A stretch of DNA of 58,166 nucleotides from Planctomycetota bacterium. Its GTDB lineage: Bacteria > Planctomycetota > Planctomycetia > Isosphaerales > Isosphaeraceae. The DNA lies in the NCBI GenBank assembly GCA_021791715.1, contig JAJYWB010000038.1, positions 1-58,166 of the forward strand, written 5' to 3'. This document shows, piece after piece, positions 8,885 to 18,015 of the stretch (the stretch's first letter is position 1; each line of letters opens with the position of its first letter). A model generated the notes under the pieces. It had not been told where the DNA came from. It did not search any database and saw nothing but the letters and a program-made list of their open reading frames with translations. The position numbers and the translations under genes are program-made.

Positions 8885-10443
8885 CGCTCGCCCCCCTTCC
8901 CCGCCGCGCCTTTCGCTTCAATAGCCCCCTTATCCCCCGATTTCCTCTCGGATTTTGAATCGTTCACGTCGTTATGTTCTTCTTCTTTTTTCACGACGTT
9001 TTTCCCCGCCGACTCGTTCTTGTTCGGTTCGGCTTTGTCGTGATCGTCGTCGTCTTTCTTCGCGTCCGATTTCTCGTGATCGTCGGCTTTCTTCGCGTCT
9101 TCCTTCTTGTCGTCTTCGTCCTCGCCTTCTTTCACCGAAGCGATCGTGATCGTCGTCCCCTCGGGAAGGTTATAACCGCCGTCGGTTATCACAAACTCGC
9201 CCGGTTTCAAGTCGGTTCCCGAAACCTGAATCCAACCGTCGTGGCTCGCTCCCGGCTTGGGATGAAGCGGTTTCGATTTGCCTTCGCGAATCACATGAAC
9301 GACGGGGCCTTCCCCCTGATCGAGCACCGCCGCGAACGGAATCAAGATTTGATCAGGCGTTTCTTTCACAATAATTTCGACCGCTACCATCTCTCCGAGC
9401 GTGAGAACCTCTTTGGGATTTTCAACAAGGACGCGAATGGGAATGTTGCCCGTTTGCGGGTCGGCGACCTTGCCGATCGATTCGACGACCCCCGTGAGTT
9501 CGAGATCTTCGGTTTCGGCCGATCGATCCGACCAGGAAGGCGCTCCCGCCGATTTGATCGTCGCTTTTTGACCCGGCCGCACGCGTTCGGCCGATCGTCC
9601 GGGAAGCCAAACCGCGGCGTAAACGAGCGAGGCGTCGACGACCTCGCCGATCTGGGCGCCGATCGCGATCGTTTGGCCGGGATGACACGTCAGCGAATCG
9701 AGCACGCCGTCGATCGGCGAACGGATCGTGTGATATTCCAGATGCGTTTGTGAAAATAAGACCGCGGCGTCGGCGGTTTGAATTTTGCCCTGCGCCTCGG
9801 CGATCGCCTCGGGCCTCGGTCCGATCATCATCACGTTGAGCTGAGATTCGGCGGTTTTGACCGCGATTTTGGCCTGTTCGACCGCCTGCTTCGCCTCGAA
9901 CATTTGCTGATCGGAAACCTCGTGGTTGCGAAAGAGGGGCGTCAACCGATCGACGATCCGCTGCGCCTTCTCGACGCCGAGTTTCGCCTGTTCGATCGCC
10001 AATTCGTTCACGCGCCTTTCCTCGGCGCGAGGTTTCGATTCGAGCAATTTCAGCGACGCCTTCAAACCGTCGCGAGTCGCCGTTTTCTCGGCGAGATCGG
10101 CGCGGGCGATCGCCTCGGCCAAATGTACGACCGCCTGTCCCGCCTTGACGCGATCCCCCGGTTTGGCGAGCAGCTTCTCGACATGCCCCTCGACCGCGGG
10201 GGTTAAAGTCGCGAGCCGATCGGGAATCGCCTCGCATTTTCCGAGCCCCTGAACGACCTCGATCATCGGACCGAGCTTCGCCGCCTCGGCGCGAACCGTA
10301 ACCTTCCCCTCGACCTTCTCCTCGTGCTCCTCGCCGTCCTTCGCCTCGTCTCCCCCCTCGACGGCGGCCAAATGAACCCCTCCGCAACCCAAAAACGCCA
10401 CCAGCGAAGGCGCGACGAGCGACAAAAACAGTTTCTTAAGCAT
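8881..10443 (-). CDS. RND periplasmic adaptor lipoprotein with charged C-terminal tail
   Basis: A 520-aa membrane-fusion protein. The lipobox (VAFLGC, Cys20) predicts a lipid anchor. Then come a split lipoyl/barrel-sandwich region (VEGHVEKLLAKPGDRVKAGQ and later IRSPIDGVLDSLTCHPGQ) around a long alpha-helical hairpin, a beta-barrel and a membrane-proximal domain (ILIPFAAVLDQGEGPVV). These are the standard parts of an AcrA/CusB-like adaptor bridging pump and outer-membrane channel. The final 85 or so residues are an unusual low-complexity tail of Lys, Asp, Glu and His (for example DAKKDDDDHDKAEP). It is the first gene of the minus-strand operon with the pump and ggt. Confidence 0.93.
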   Translation of the reverse strand: MLKKLFLSLVAPSLVAFLGCGGVHLAAVEGGDEAKDGEEHEEKVEGKVTVRAEAAKLGPMIEVVQGLGKCEAIPDRLATLTPAVEGHVEKLLAKPGDRVKAGQAVVHLAEAIARADLAEKTATRDGLKASLKLLESKPRAEERRVNELAIEQAKLGVEKAQRIVDRLTPLFRNHEVSDQQMFEAKQAVEQAKIAVKTAESQLNVMMIGPRPEAIAEAQGKIQTADAAVLFSQTHLEYHTIRSPIDGVLDSLTCHPGQTIAIGAQIGEVVDASLVYAAVWLPGRSAERVRPGQKATIKSAGAPSWSDRSAETEDLELTGVVESIGKVADPQTGNIPIRVLVENPKEVLTLGEMVAVEIIVKETPDQILIPFAAVLDQGEGPVVHVIREGKSKPLHPKPGASHDGWIQVSGTDLKPGEFVITDGGYNLPEGTTITIASVKEGEDEDDKKEDAKKADDHEKSDAKKDDDDHDKAEPNKNESAGKNVVKKEEEHNDVNDSKSERKSGDKGAIEAKGAAGKGGER

Positions 10444-10928
10444 ATATGTATCACTTGTGAGCGTAATATCGGGGTACGATCCGGGATCGATCGATCGATC
10501 CGGTTCATGCTAATCGAACGTCGCCGCGGCCGCGACGCCGAACGCGCGTTGATAAGGGAAATTTAAGGACGGCTCGTCTCGCGCCGCGATTTTCATGACC
10601 GATCGTCGATCGCCCCAAGATGCGCGAAAACACGTCGGTCGTTTCGACCGCGACGAATCACTAACTTACCATAATAATATAATTATAATCATTATATGAT
10701 TTTTACAAAAGGTATTGCTAAGTGATGATTTTGTTGTCGCGATCAATGAACGAACGTCGGCGATCGAACCGCGACGGTCGGTTCGAGGGCGTCTCATCGG
10801 CGAGACGGGGAATCTCTTGAGATTCGCGGCGATTTCGTCGACAATGCGGGTCGATGAATCCCGCCCCGCCGACTCGGAACCGATCTCGTGCGAGATCGCC
10901 GAGCGACCTCCCCGAGACGAATCCGGCC
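10444..10928. other. Divergent intergenic region with AT-rich patch
   Basis: No gene is supported here. It separates the divergent adaptor/pump operon and the propeller-heme gene. It includes a run of GATC repeats (about 10485-10500) and a strikingly AT-rich patch (about 10667-10712, TAATATAATTATAATCATTA) in otherwise GC-rich DNA. That patch is the best place for promoters of one or both directions, although no fully convincing -35/-10 pair with 16-18 nt spacing is clear. Confidence 0.4.
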
Positions 10929-13900
10929 ATGAAATCTTACCGAATCGCTCACGTTTTTCTACTTTTAACTTTTGGTTCCTTGGCCGCGTTCGCCGCGGAC
11001 CCCGCCGATCCGTCGACTTACCGTCGGCCCGCCGGAATCAAGGTGGAGATCGCGGCTTCCGAGCCGCTCGTGATCAACCCCGTCACGATGACGTTCGGAC
11101 CCGACGCGCGGCTTTACGTTTGCGAGTGGACCCCGGGAGACGGACCGAACGATCGCATCCGCGTCCTCACCGATCGCGACGGCGACGGTCGGTTCGACGA
11201 TTCACAGATCTATATGGATCGGCTCGAACTTCCCGCGGGAATCCTCTTCTGGAACGGCTGGACTTATGTCACTCTCAATCACGACGTCGTCCGGTTTCAA
11301 GACCGCGACGGCGACGGCAAGTTCGAAACCCGCGAGTCGATCGCGACGGGTTTCGGCAACGACAACTCGCATCATCGCGTATCCGGTATCATGATGGGAT
11401 TTGACGGTTATCTTTATCTGACGACGGGGGACAGCGACGCTCACGCGCGAGGTTCCGACGGAAGCGAGGCCGTCGTGCTTCGATCGGGGGGCGTCTTTCG
11501 GTGCGAGCCCGACGGTTCAAAAATGGAGAACGTCGCGTTCGGCATGCGAAATCCCTGGGGCAACGTTTCTTTCGACGACGAATTCCAGATCTTTCATACC
11601 GATAACGACAACGAAGGCTCTCCCGGTTTCACGGGATGCCGGTTGTTGCACGTCGTCGAAAAAGGGGATTACGGCTGGAGACTGCGCGAAGGCGCTCGCT
11701 GTTGCGCCCCCGACTTTGAACGAGCGACATGGAACGGCGGCCGGCCGGGCCGCCTCGGCCTGCTCGCCGAAACGGGTCGCGGAGCTCCCGCGGGGCTGAA
11801 CGTCCTCAACTCGGCGGCGTTCCCCAAAGAATATCAAAATTTACTCGTCTACCCCGACGTATTCCGAAAATCAACCCGCGCTTATAAAATTAAGCATTCG
11901 GGAGCGACTTACGCGGTCGCCGAGGAGTTCGAGCTCCTCGCGTCCGACGATCCGCTTTACCGTCCCAACGACGCCGAGGTCGGGCCCGACGGCGCGCTTT
12001 ACGTCTCGGATTGGAGGACCGATTCGGGAGGAGCGGGAAGGCTTTGGGGTAACGGCGAGAAGGGTCGGATTTATCGCCTCACTTGGGGAGGAACCGACCG
12101 CGAACCGGCGATCAAAACATTCCCGCGCGATCGTATGATTGAACTTGTGAAAAAGCCCGATTCGGATCTGATCACGGCTTTGGAATCGAACGATTTCGCG
12201 ATCCGCCGAACCGCTTCGCTCGAGCTGATTCGCCGCGGGATCAAAGACGCAAGTCCGCTCGCCGCGGTCTCGGTCGATCGATCGAAGCCGATCACGGCGC
12301 GGCGGCACGCGGTCGAGCTGTTGATCTTTCAGGCGCCCGATCGGATCGGTTCTCACTGGAAATCGTGGACGAACGATCCCGACGCGTCGATCAGGCGGAT
12401 CGCGTTCGAAGGCGCCTCGCGGCGAACCGAACCGGGCGATTGGATCGACGCGACTCTTGGATTCGACGAGAAATCGGAATCGGACCCGCGCGTCGAACGC
12501 GCCTGGGCGCTCGCCGCGGGACGAGCCGCGTCGGTTCTTTTAAAGAATTCCAAAGATATCGATGCCGCCGAAAAACGAGCCGGCGCGATCGCCGAACGGC
12601 TGCTCGATCTCGGCGAGCGGTCGTCGCACGCCGACGCGTGGCTCCGCGACGCCGCGACCCGCGGGCTCGAAACGATCGGTCCGCTCGGATTGGACGCGAC
12701 GGTAAAATGGATCGTCGTCGACGGGTCGAAATCGCGCGGCGAGGCGGCGTTATTCGCTCTTGAAGGCTGGAGGAAAGGGTCGGCTTCGGCCGCGGTGATG
12801 AAGCTCGCGACGACTCCCGATCCCCTCGCCGCGGGCGATCGCGTCGCCCTCTTCCGCGTGCTTCGAGAACTCGCCCCCGAGGTCAACGCGGGCGCGCTCG
12901 CCGAATGGCTCGAACGGACCGAGATCGATTCCGCCGAACCCAAAATCGAGGCGATGCGGGTTCTCGCGGCGCTCGGCGCCAAGGCGTTCCCGGCGTACCG
13001 CGCGATCCTTCCCAAATTGCTTTCGGATAAGCACGCGTCGACACGATTGGAGGCGCTCCGCGTCGCGGGAATGATCGGAACCGAGCCGATCGAGCGAGCG
13101 ATCGCCGCGATCGCCGAAAACGATTCCGCCGGGATCGACGAACGTCGCCTCGCGGTCGAATCGCTCGGCAGGCTCAAGACGAAAGGTATCGCTCCCAAGC
13201 TCGCTGATATTTTCACCAAACAGAAAGACTCGCGATTTAAGACTGAGATCTTAATTGCGCTTTCTCAGTTGGATTCGAGCCGCGCGGTCGCCGCGGCGCG
13301 TTCGGTTCTGGGCGATTCGGACGACGAATTGCGCGGCCGCGCGATCGCGATTTTGGGCGGGAACGAAGCGACCGCGCTCGAAGTCGCGCGGGCTTATAAC
13401 GCGGGAAAGCTCCCGTCGTCCGATCTCTCCCGCGTAATCGAAGCCTCGCGCCGCTACTCCAACCCCGAGATCGAACGCGAGATGCAAAAGCTGCTGAAAG
13501 ATCGGCTCCTCGCTGCGCCGCAAGGCGAGGAGGCCAAGCGGCTTCGTGAATTCGTGACGCGACACGGAAACGCCGCTCGCGGTCGCGAGATCTTCCTCGA
13601 CGCCAAAAAAGGAGGATGCGCGACATGCCACCGGCTTGAAGGCGTGGGGGGATCGATCGGTCCCGATCTCACAAGAGGCTGGCAAACGCTTTCGTTTGAT
13701 AAACGAGTGGAATCGATTCTTGAACCTTCACGTGAGATCAAAGAGGGTTACGCAACCTACAAAGTGGCGAGCAAAGACGGCCGAGTGGTGACGGGGCTGT
13801 TGCTCTCGGACAAACCCGACGGAGTCACGCTTAAAGACGCCGCGGGCAAAGAGATACGGATCGCCGCGGGAGACGTCGAAGAAAAAACGATCTCGAAGGA

Positions 13901-14015
13901 AAGCCTGATGCCCGTCGGAGTCGTCGGGCATTTGTCTTTCGCCGAACTCGCCGACCTGCTCGCGTTTCTCGGCGACCGCGCCGCGCAGGAGGAGTTGCGA
14001 TCGCGGGCGAAATGA
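10929..14015 (+). CDS. PVC-type propeller/HEAT/cytochrome c protein (putative dehydrogenase)
   Basis: About 1028 aa, with a signal peptide at residues 1-19 (ends FAADP). Residues about 25-400 are a sugar-dehydrogenase/PQQ-like beta-propeller containing Asp-rich blades (DRDGDGRFDD, DRDGDGKFET); about 420-860 are alpha-helical HEAT-like repeats; the C-terminus is a cytochrome c heme-binding module with C897-ATC-H901 and IGPDL further on. This architecture is the planctomycete/verrucomicrobial 'membrane-bound dehydrogenase plus heme-binding' family, thought to oxidise sugars or alcohols in the periplasm; the actual substrate is unknown. I chose the ATG at 10929 because it starts the signal peptide; the frame is open 75 nt further upstream without family similarity. 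Confidence 0.92.
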   Translation: MKSYRIAHVFLLLTFGSLAAFAADPADPSTYRRPAGIKVEIAASEPLVINPVTMTFGPDARLYVCEWTPGDGPNDRIRVLTDRDGDGRFDDSQIYMDRLELPAGILFWNGWTYVTLNHDVVRFQDRDGDGKFETRESIATGFGNDNSHHRVSGIMMGFDGYLYLTTGDSDAHARGSDGSEAVVLRSGGVFRCEPDGSKMENVAFGMRNPWGNVSFDDEFQIFHTDNDNEGSPGFTGCRLLHVVEKGDYGWRLREGARCCAPDFERATWNGGRPGRLGLLAETGRGAPAGLNVLNSAAFPKEYQNLLVYPDVFRKSTRAYKIKHSGATYAVAEEFELLASDDPLYRPNDAEVGPDGALYVSDWRTDSGGAGRLWGNGEKGRIYRLTWGGTDREPAIKTFPRDRMIELVKKPDSDLITALESNDFAIRRTASLELIRRGIKDASPLAAVSVDRSKPITARRHAVELLIFQAPDRIGSHWKSWTNDPDASIRRIAFEGASRRTEPGDWIDATLGFDEKSESDPRVERAWALAAGRAASVLLKNSKDIDAAEKRAGAIAERLLDLGERSSHADAWLRDAATRGLETIGPLGLDATVKWIVVDGSKSRGEAALFALEGWRKGSASAAVMKLATTPDPLAAGDRVALFRVLRELAPEVNAGALAEWLERTEIDSAEPKIEAMRVLAALGAKAFPAYRAILPKLLSDKHASTRLEALRVAGMIGTEPIERAIAAIAENDSAGIDERRLAVESLGRLKTKGIAPKLADIFTKQKDSRFKTEILIALSQLDSSRAVAAARSVLGDSDDELRGRAIAILGGNEATALEVARAYNAGKLPSSDLSRVIEASRRYSNPEIEREMQKLLKDRLLAAPQGEEAKRLREFVTRHGNAARGREIFLDAKKGGCATCHRLEGVGGSIGPDLTRGWQTLSFDKRVESILEPSREIKEGYATYKVASKDGRVVTGLLLSDKPDGVTLKDAAGKEIRIAAGDVEEKTISKESLMPVGVVGHLSFAELADLLAFLGDRAAQEELRSRAK

Positions 14016-14081
14016 AGTTGAACCGCATCTGATTTTATCATCAAGAATGATGATCGATTGTATGTTGTTCCGGAGCGTCGA

Positions 14082-14228
14082 TCGTTCGAGCGATCTCGCG
14101 GCGATCGACGCTCGGGTAATTCGAGGATGCGATCGGGACGTTCGAGAGATCTTTGGGCGATCAACGCTCGGGTAATTCGAGGATGCGATCGGGACGTTCG
14201 AGCGATCTCGTCGCGATCAACGCTCGGG
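14082..14228. repeat. 56-bp tandem repeat, about 2.6 copies
   Basis: GCGATCGACGCTCGGG at 14101 recurs as GCGATCAACGCTCGGG at 14157 and 14213, an exact 56-nt period, with the intervening sequence (TAATTCGAGGATGCGATCGG) nearly identical. A partial copy precedes the first full unit. The last copy runs into the 3' end of the minus-strand DUF3472-like gene and encodes part of its C-terminus. Confidence 0.9.
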
Positions 14229-15116
14229 AAATGCCGGGATGCGTTCGGGAAGTTCGGCGATCGGTTTGGAATCGGGATGTATCTCGATCAAGTGATTGAG
14301 CGGCGTGTTGATATTTTTAACCTCGCCTCCCGTGGCGAGGAAATAGCGACCGCCGTTTTTTCCCGCGTCGACGTTCATCGAAGGGTTGCCGTCGCCCGTG
14401 AATTTGGCTTTGCCGAGCGCGAGCCATCGGTCTTCTTTGGTGAAAACCCAGCCCTCGCCGAAAGACGCTCGTCTCTCGATCGTCGCCGAGATTTTATTTC
14501 GTTTAAAATCTTCAATGAATGAATAATACCCGCTTAGAAGCTTGCCTCCCGCGAGGGTTGAGAACGACGCGACGAGGGTCCACGATTCGGCGTCGGGTCC
14601 CGCGACATACGCCGAGAAAACGGTTCGATCGCCGTCGATTTTGGCGCGCACCAGGAATCGATAAGTCGAACCCGGCTTCCAATCGAGATCGAGGAACGAT
14701 TGTCCTCCCGTCCCCTCGTTACCAAACCGACCGATGCGAACGTTATCCCCTTTCGCGACGAGCTTAACGCGATTCTTGGGGTCGACCGTGTTCGGGTCGT
14801 CCTGTTCGCCGGGATCCCAAACCGAAAAGATGACAACCTTTTTACCTCGGTCGAGCTCCTGAATTCCGAAATATCCCTGACGGAAGCCGCAGACGCAGAA
14901 ATACGTTCCCGGGGCGGATTTCTCGACCGTGACCTCGTTGTAATACGCTTTTCCCTCGGGCGCGGGAAAGTTTAGATGAACCGATCGGCACGCGATCCCC
15001 GCCAATCTCTCGTCGGCGCGAATCGTTTTGATCGAAACAAATATCGCGATCATAAACAAGCATATCATTAATAGGGATCTTCGTCTCGCAAAATCGTTCA
15101 AATGGTTCTTAATCAT
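14217..15116 (-). CDS. DUF3472-like secreted protein
   Basis: A 299-aa protein with a signal peptide or membrane anchor (about residues 8-30, LLMICLFMIAIFVS). The body has features of the DUF3472 family: YYNEVTVEKSAPGTYF, then GYFGIQE followed by VVIFSVWDPG, and a WKPGSTYRFLVRA strand. The family is widespread and uncharacterised, perhaps carbohydrate-related, so I give no function. The start at 15116 has GAGGAG about 6 nt upstream; longer in-frame ATG starts at 15221 and 15132 lack this support. The 3' end lies in the 56-bp tandem repeat, so the LPERIPAFPER tail was probably shaped by repeat expansion. Confidence 0.7.
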   Translation of the reverse strand: MIKNHLNDFARRRSLLMICLFMIAIFVSIKTIRADERLAGIACRSVHLNFPAPEGKAYYNEVTVEKSAPGTYFCVCGFRQGYFGIQELDRGKKVVIFSVWDPGEQDDPNTVDPKNRVKLVAKGDNVRIGRFGNEGTGGQSFLDLDWKPGSTYRFLVRAKIDGDRTVFSAYVAGPDAESWTLVASFSTLAGGKLLSGYYSFIEDFKRNKISATIERRASFGEGWVFTKEDRWLALGKAKFTGDGNPSMNVDAGKNGGRYFLATGGEVKNINTPLNHLIEIHPDSKPIAELPERIPAFPER

Positions 15117-15504
15117 GTGCGCTCCTCGGGATGTCATGGGGTCGCCTTCGCGTCTTGTCTTATCTTGTGTCGTCTTGTCTTGATGCGTCTTGATCATGAG
15201 GCCGGCGGCGATCGCGGTCAAGGGAGACGAGGCTCTCGAGACGAGGCCCGCGGATCGGTCGCGAGAATCGCGGCGCGAAACGGGGAATGAGAAGTCTTAT
15301 CGAGCCCGTTCGGCGTCGTCGCACCTTTGATCGGTAACTGATCGAGAAAGATCAAACGCGGATCGACGCGATTCGGCGAAATCGGCCGAGATCGGATCTC
15401 GAATGCGTGGAAAAGTTGAATCAAATTGGACGACCCTAATCGAAAATATCTTAAAACCATCCAAATATAGTTAATAGTTTAAATCCAATCGACCGGTCTT
15501 CATG
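15117..15504. other. Intergenic region with CTTGT-type microsatellite
   Basis: No gene is supported. About 15140-15195 is an imperfect simple repeat on the plus strand (GTCTTGTCTTATCTTGTGTC, GTCTTGTCTTGATGCGTCTT). It lies in the leader of the DUF3472-like gene and could be a length-variable site, but no regulatory mechanism can be shown. The rest, towards the end of the prodomain-like gene, holds nothing I recognise. Confidence 0.4.
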
Positions 15505-15999
15505 CTAATTCGGCCGCGGAGTGACACGGATGAAGCGAGCCTGGGCCATCTCGGGACCGATCTCCTCCGTTAAATCGTTGGCGATTGTCAGAGCGTCGGC
15601 GCCCGAACCGGAGACGGGACTCAATACCAGGCGATCGTCGTCGCGGCTGAGAATCGTCACATCATCTCGATGTTTATCAAGCCAATTGTTTAATTTCTCC
15701 CATTTTGACACTCGACTCTCTTCAATCCGCACCTCTGGAAGCGCCACCAAGATCGCACCGTGAGAGCGAAAAACCGGGTATTTACAGATCGATGGATTCG
15801 TGAATTTTTGGACCGCGAGCTCGCCTTTTGACAACAATCGTAGACCTCCGCCTAGCGAACGGCCGATTTCTGTGGCAAGAGGTTCAAAACCCGCCTTTTC
15901 CGGATCGCTCACGGCGCATAAGTCGTCGGCTGGACTTAGTTCAATCCGCTTTCCACCCGCGTAGTAGTATCGATCCGAGGAGACGGGCGACTTGGTCAT
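15505..15999 (-). CDS. Stand-alone protease-prodomain-like protein
   Basis: A 164-aa protein with no signal peptide. Its layout matches the region in front of the catalytic domain of the neighbouring S8 protease: an N-terminal YYYAGGKRIEL (YYSGGRLRCL in the protease), a middle PVFRSHGAILVALPEVRI segment and an end segment ANDLTEEIGPEMAQARFIRV (compare FESGDVDAALPNFVRIF). This resembles fervidolysin/subtilisin-type propeptides, which fold as small alpha/beta domains and inhibit the protease. It begins 3 nt after the protease stop, so the two are co-translated. A dedicated trans-acting inhibitor or substrate-like partner is the best inference. It could also be a degraded protease duplicate, though the frame is intact. 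Confidence 0.6.
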   Translation of the reverse strand: MTKSPVSSDRYYYAGGKRIELSPADDLCAVSDPEKAGFEPLATEIGRSLGGGLRLLSKGELAVQKFTNPSICKYPVFRSHGAILVALPEVRIEESRVSKWEKLNNWLDKHRDDVTILSRDDDRLVLSPVSGSGADALTIANDLTEEIGPEMAQARFIRVTPRPN

Positions 16000-16002
16000 A
16001 AC

Positions 16003-17475
16003 TTATTTCCTTAAAGCCAAGCGAAGAGCTGCGAAAATGTTCAATCTTCCCCAGCCGACGAATTTGTCCCATTTACAGTTATTCGATAAATTATCGGCCG
16101 ACTCGACAAGAATTTGACGCACAAGTTCCTCGCGAATGTCAGGAACAAGCGAGATGATTAACGCCGCCGCCGCGACATGTGGCGTCGCGGACGACGTTCC
16201 GTTGAAGCTTGTGATAAAGTCGTCGGCGCCGTATCCCGCCGCTCCGTGTATATCCGTAGTTGCGATACTAACTCCGGGCGCGACCAAACTCAATCCCTTG
16301 CCGTAACAACTTCCCCATGAGGTTTCGTTATCCTTTGAAATCGGCGACTTTGATTTTCGTTCGTCCCATGGGTTGGAAGCCCCCACGGCCATGACGTTTG
16401 GAAGTGAAGAGGGGAATTGAATTCCACCGTCATTGTTCCCGGCGGCGACAACGACGACGCACCCTTTGCCTTTGCGGCCTCGAATTCGAGCACGCTCGAA
16501 CGCTCGACTGATACTATCAACCATCGGGCCTCCTCCCCATGAGTTCGAGAGGACGTCCGCTTCACCATGTGACCAGGCCCAATCAATCGCGTCCGAAGTT
16601 TTGAAATCGTCGAATATCCATGCGTCCGCAACGTCGCCTTTGGCGATGCGGATTGCAACGAGGCTGCAGAGCGAAGCAAGACCCGGGACGGCCTCATCCC
16701 TGCTGAAAATAACGCCCGCACACGCCGTACCATGGGCGTCATTCCCATTCGGAATTGAAGTACGATTCCCGTCGACAAAATCCTTTTCGGCGACGACCGT
16801 CGGTTTGAGCGCAGGGTGATCTGTATCGACCCCCTCGTCAAGTATCGCGACTCTTACCTCGCTTCTTCCTTTTGAGATCAACCAGGCGGCTCTCGCCGCC
16901 ACGTCGGCGCCCGGAATTCCAGGATTTCCCTCATTCATGTGATTCCATAACGGTTTAATCCCAAATTTGGATCGCGTAACCCCCGCGTCCGACAGCCGGA
17001 TTCGCTTGAAGATCCGGACGAAATTTGGAAGCGCGGCATCGACATCGCCGCTCTCGAAAGCTTCCTTGGAGATCATGGACGCCCGTTTCACTCCTTCATC
17101 ACCGATCTCGGGTACGGCGAGAAGAACCTTCCCACATAAACCTTCATTAATAATTTTCAAACCATATCGTGATCTTATCTTTTTCAATTTACCCTTGCTC
17201 GCTCCTTCGACAATTATTGATGCGGTCGGAATCACCGCGGAATCGTCAGCCTCTAAAATCGAAACGAGCGTCGAGTGTCCGTCGGCGCCGTATAAAGAGA
17301 AATCGATCGGTCCGGCGGATCGACGATCGAAAGGCGTAATCGTCGTTGAAGCGAAGGCCTTCGACAATGTCGATACCGACTTGGAGCTTCTCGAACGCTC
17401 TTCTCTTAAAACCCTCCGAGAACTCATTTTAAGACATCGAAGCCTTCCGCCCGAGTAATACTGAATTATAGGCAT
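16003..17475 (-). CDS. Subtilisin-like (S8) serine protease
   Basis: A 490-aa protease. The catalytic triad is visible: Asp213 (VAILDEGVDTDHP), His248 (NDAHGTACAG) and Ser428 (FNGTSSATPHVA), with the oxyanion Asn in AAGNNDGG. About 180 residues precede the catalytic domain and look like a prodomain. No signal peptide is seen, so action in the cytoplasm or non-classical export is likely. The start at 17475 is preceded by AAGGA at a good distance; a TTG at 17490 is the alternative. The pair with the downstream prodomain-like gene forms a two-gene unit. Its base composition is visibly less GC-biased than that of the neighbours, which hints at transfer. Confidence 0.9.
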   Translation of the reverse strand: MPIIQYYSGGRLRCLKMSSRRVLREERSRSSKSVSTLSKAFASTTITPFDRRSAGPIDFSLYGADGHSTLVSILEADDSAVIPTASIIVEGASKGKLKKIRSRYGLKIINEGLCGKVLLAVPEIGDEGVKRASMISKEAFESGDVDAALPNFVRIFKRIRLSDAGVTRSKFGIKPLWNHMNEGNPGIPGADVAARAAWLISKGRSEVRVAILDEGVDTDHPALKPTVVAEKDFVDGNRTSIPNGNDAHGTACAGVIFSRDEAVPGLASLCSLVAIRIAKGDVADAWIFDDFKTSDAIDWAWSHGEADVLSNSWGGGPMVDSISRAFERARIRGRKGKGCVVVVAAGNNDGGIQFPSSLPNVMAVGASNPWDERKSKSPISKDNETSWGSCYGKGLSLVAPGVSIATTDIHGAAGYGADDFITSFNGTSSATPHVAAAALIISLVPDIREELVRQILVESADNLSNNCKWDKFVGWGRLNIFAALRLALRK

Positions 17476-18015
17476 GCTCGCATCCTTCAAATAAACCGTC
17501 GGGCTCGTCGCCGATACACGAATTCCCGATTACGAATTAAGTCTCGAAGGCGGGGTTTTCATCGCCTCTGAATTATAGCGAATGATCGACGATGAATGAT
17601 TCCGTTTAACTTTTCAGGTTCTAGGTCTATTGGAACGCGGTTTGCTCTCGAATCCTATTGGATCGAATCGCTCGGATCTTCCGCGTGATTGGAAAACAAC
17701 GAATATCGTTCTCGAATCCGGACACAACGCGTTATTTTCAACGTCCAAACGCGCCGCGAATGGCCGATTTGTGAAAGAAGAACGTACTAAGATTAGCGAG
17801 AGAGCGTGAATCGGCAAACCGGAGCCGGGAAGAATCACCCCGCCGAAGCCTCCGCGCCTTACACGCGCAAACGCCCTCCGAACGCGCCCGAGCGGGTTCG
17901 ATCGACCGTTTGGGAACGAAACGCTCCTCGCCGAAACAACGTGAATCCGCGAGTTCGCTCGCCATTTGGAATTTTCCGCCCCGAGAAGCGATCGACGAAG
18001 ACGGAGGATAAAAAC
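17476..18015. other. Divergent intergenic region
   Basis: Separates the protease operon (minus) from the TrhA-like gene (plus). Open frames reach into it from both sides but have no recognisable family content. I looked for tRNA-like cloverleaf sequence and found none. It must hold both promoters, but no clear -35/-10 pair stands out. Confidence 0.3.

Noticed and set aside
12353..13219. Long antisense ORF (288 aa) opposite the propeller-heme gene, and similar ones opposite other genes (1346-2095, 9422-10387, 39366-40004)
   Set aside because: They are shadows of GC-rich coding sequence; low-complexity Arg/Ser content and no motifs.
17476..18015. tRNA or other structured RNA in the long intergenic region
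   Set aside because: No acceptor/T-arm pattern could be assembled; the same holds for the other long gaps.
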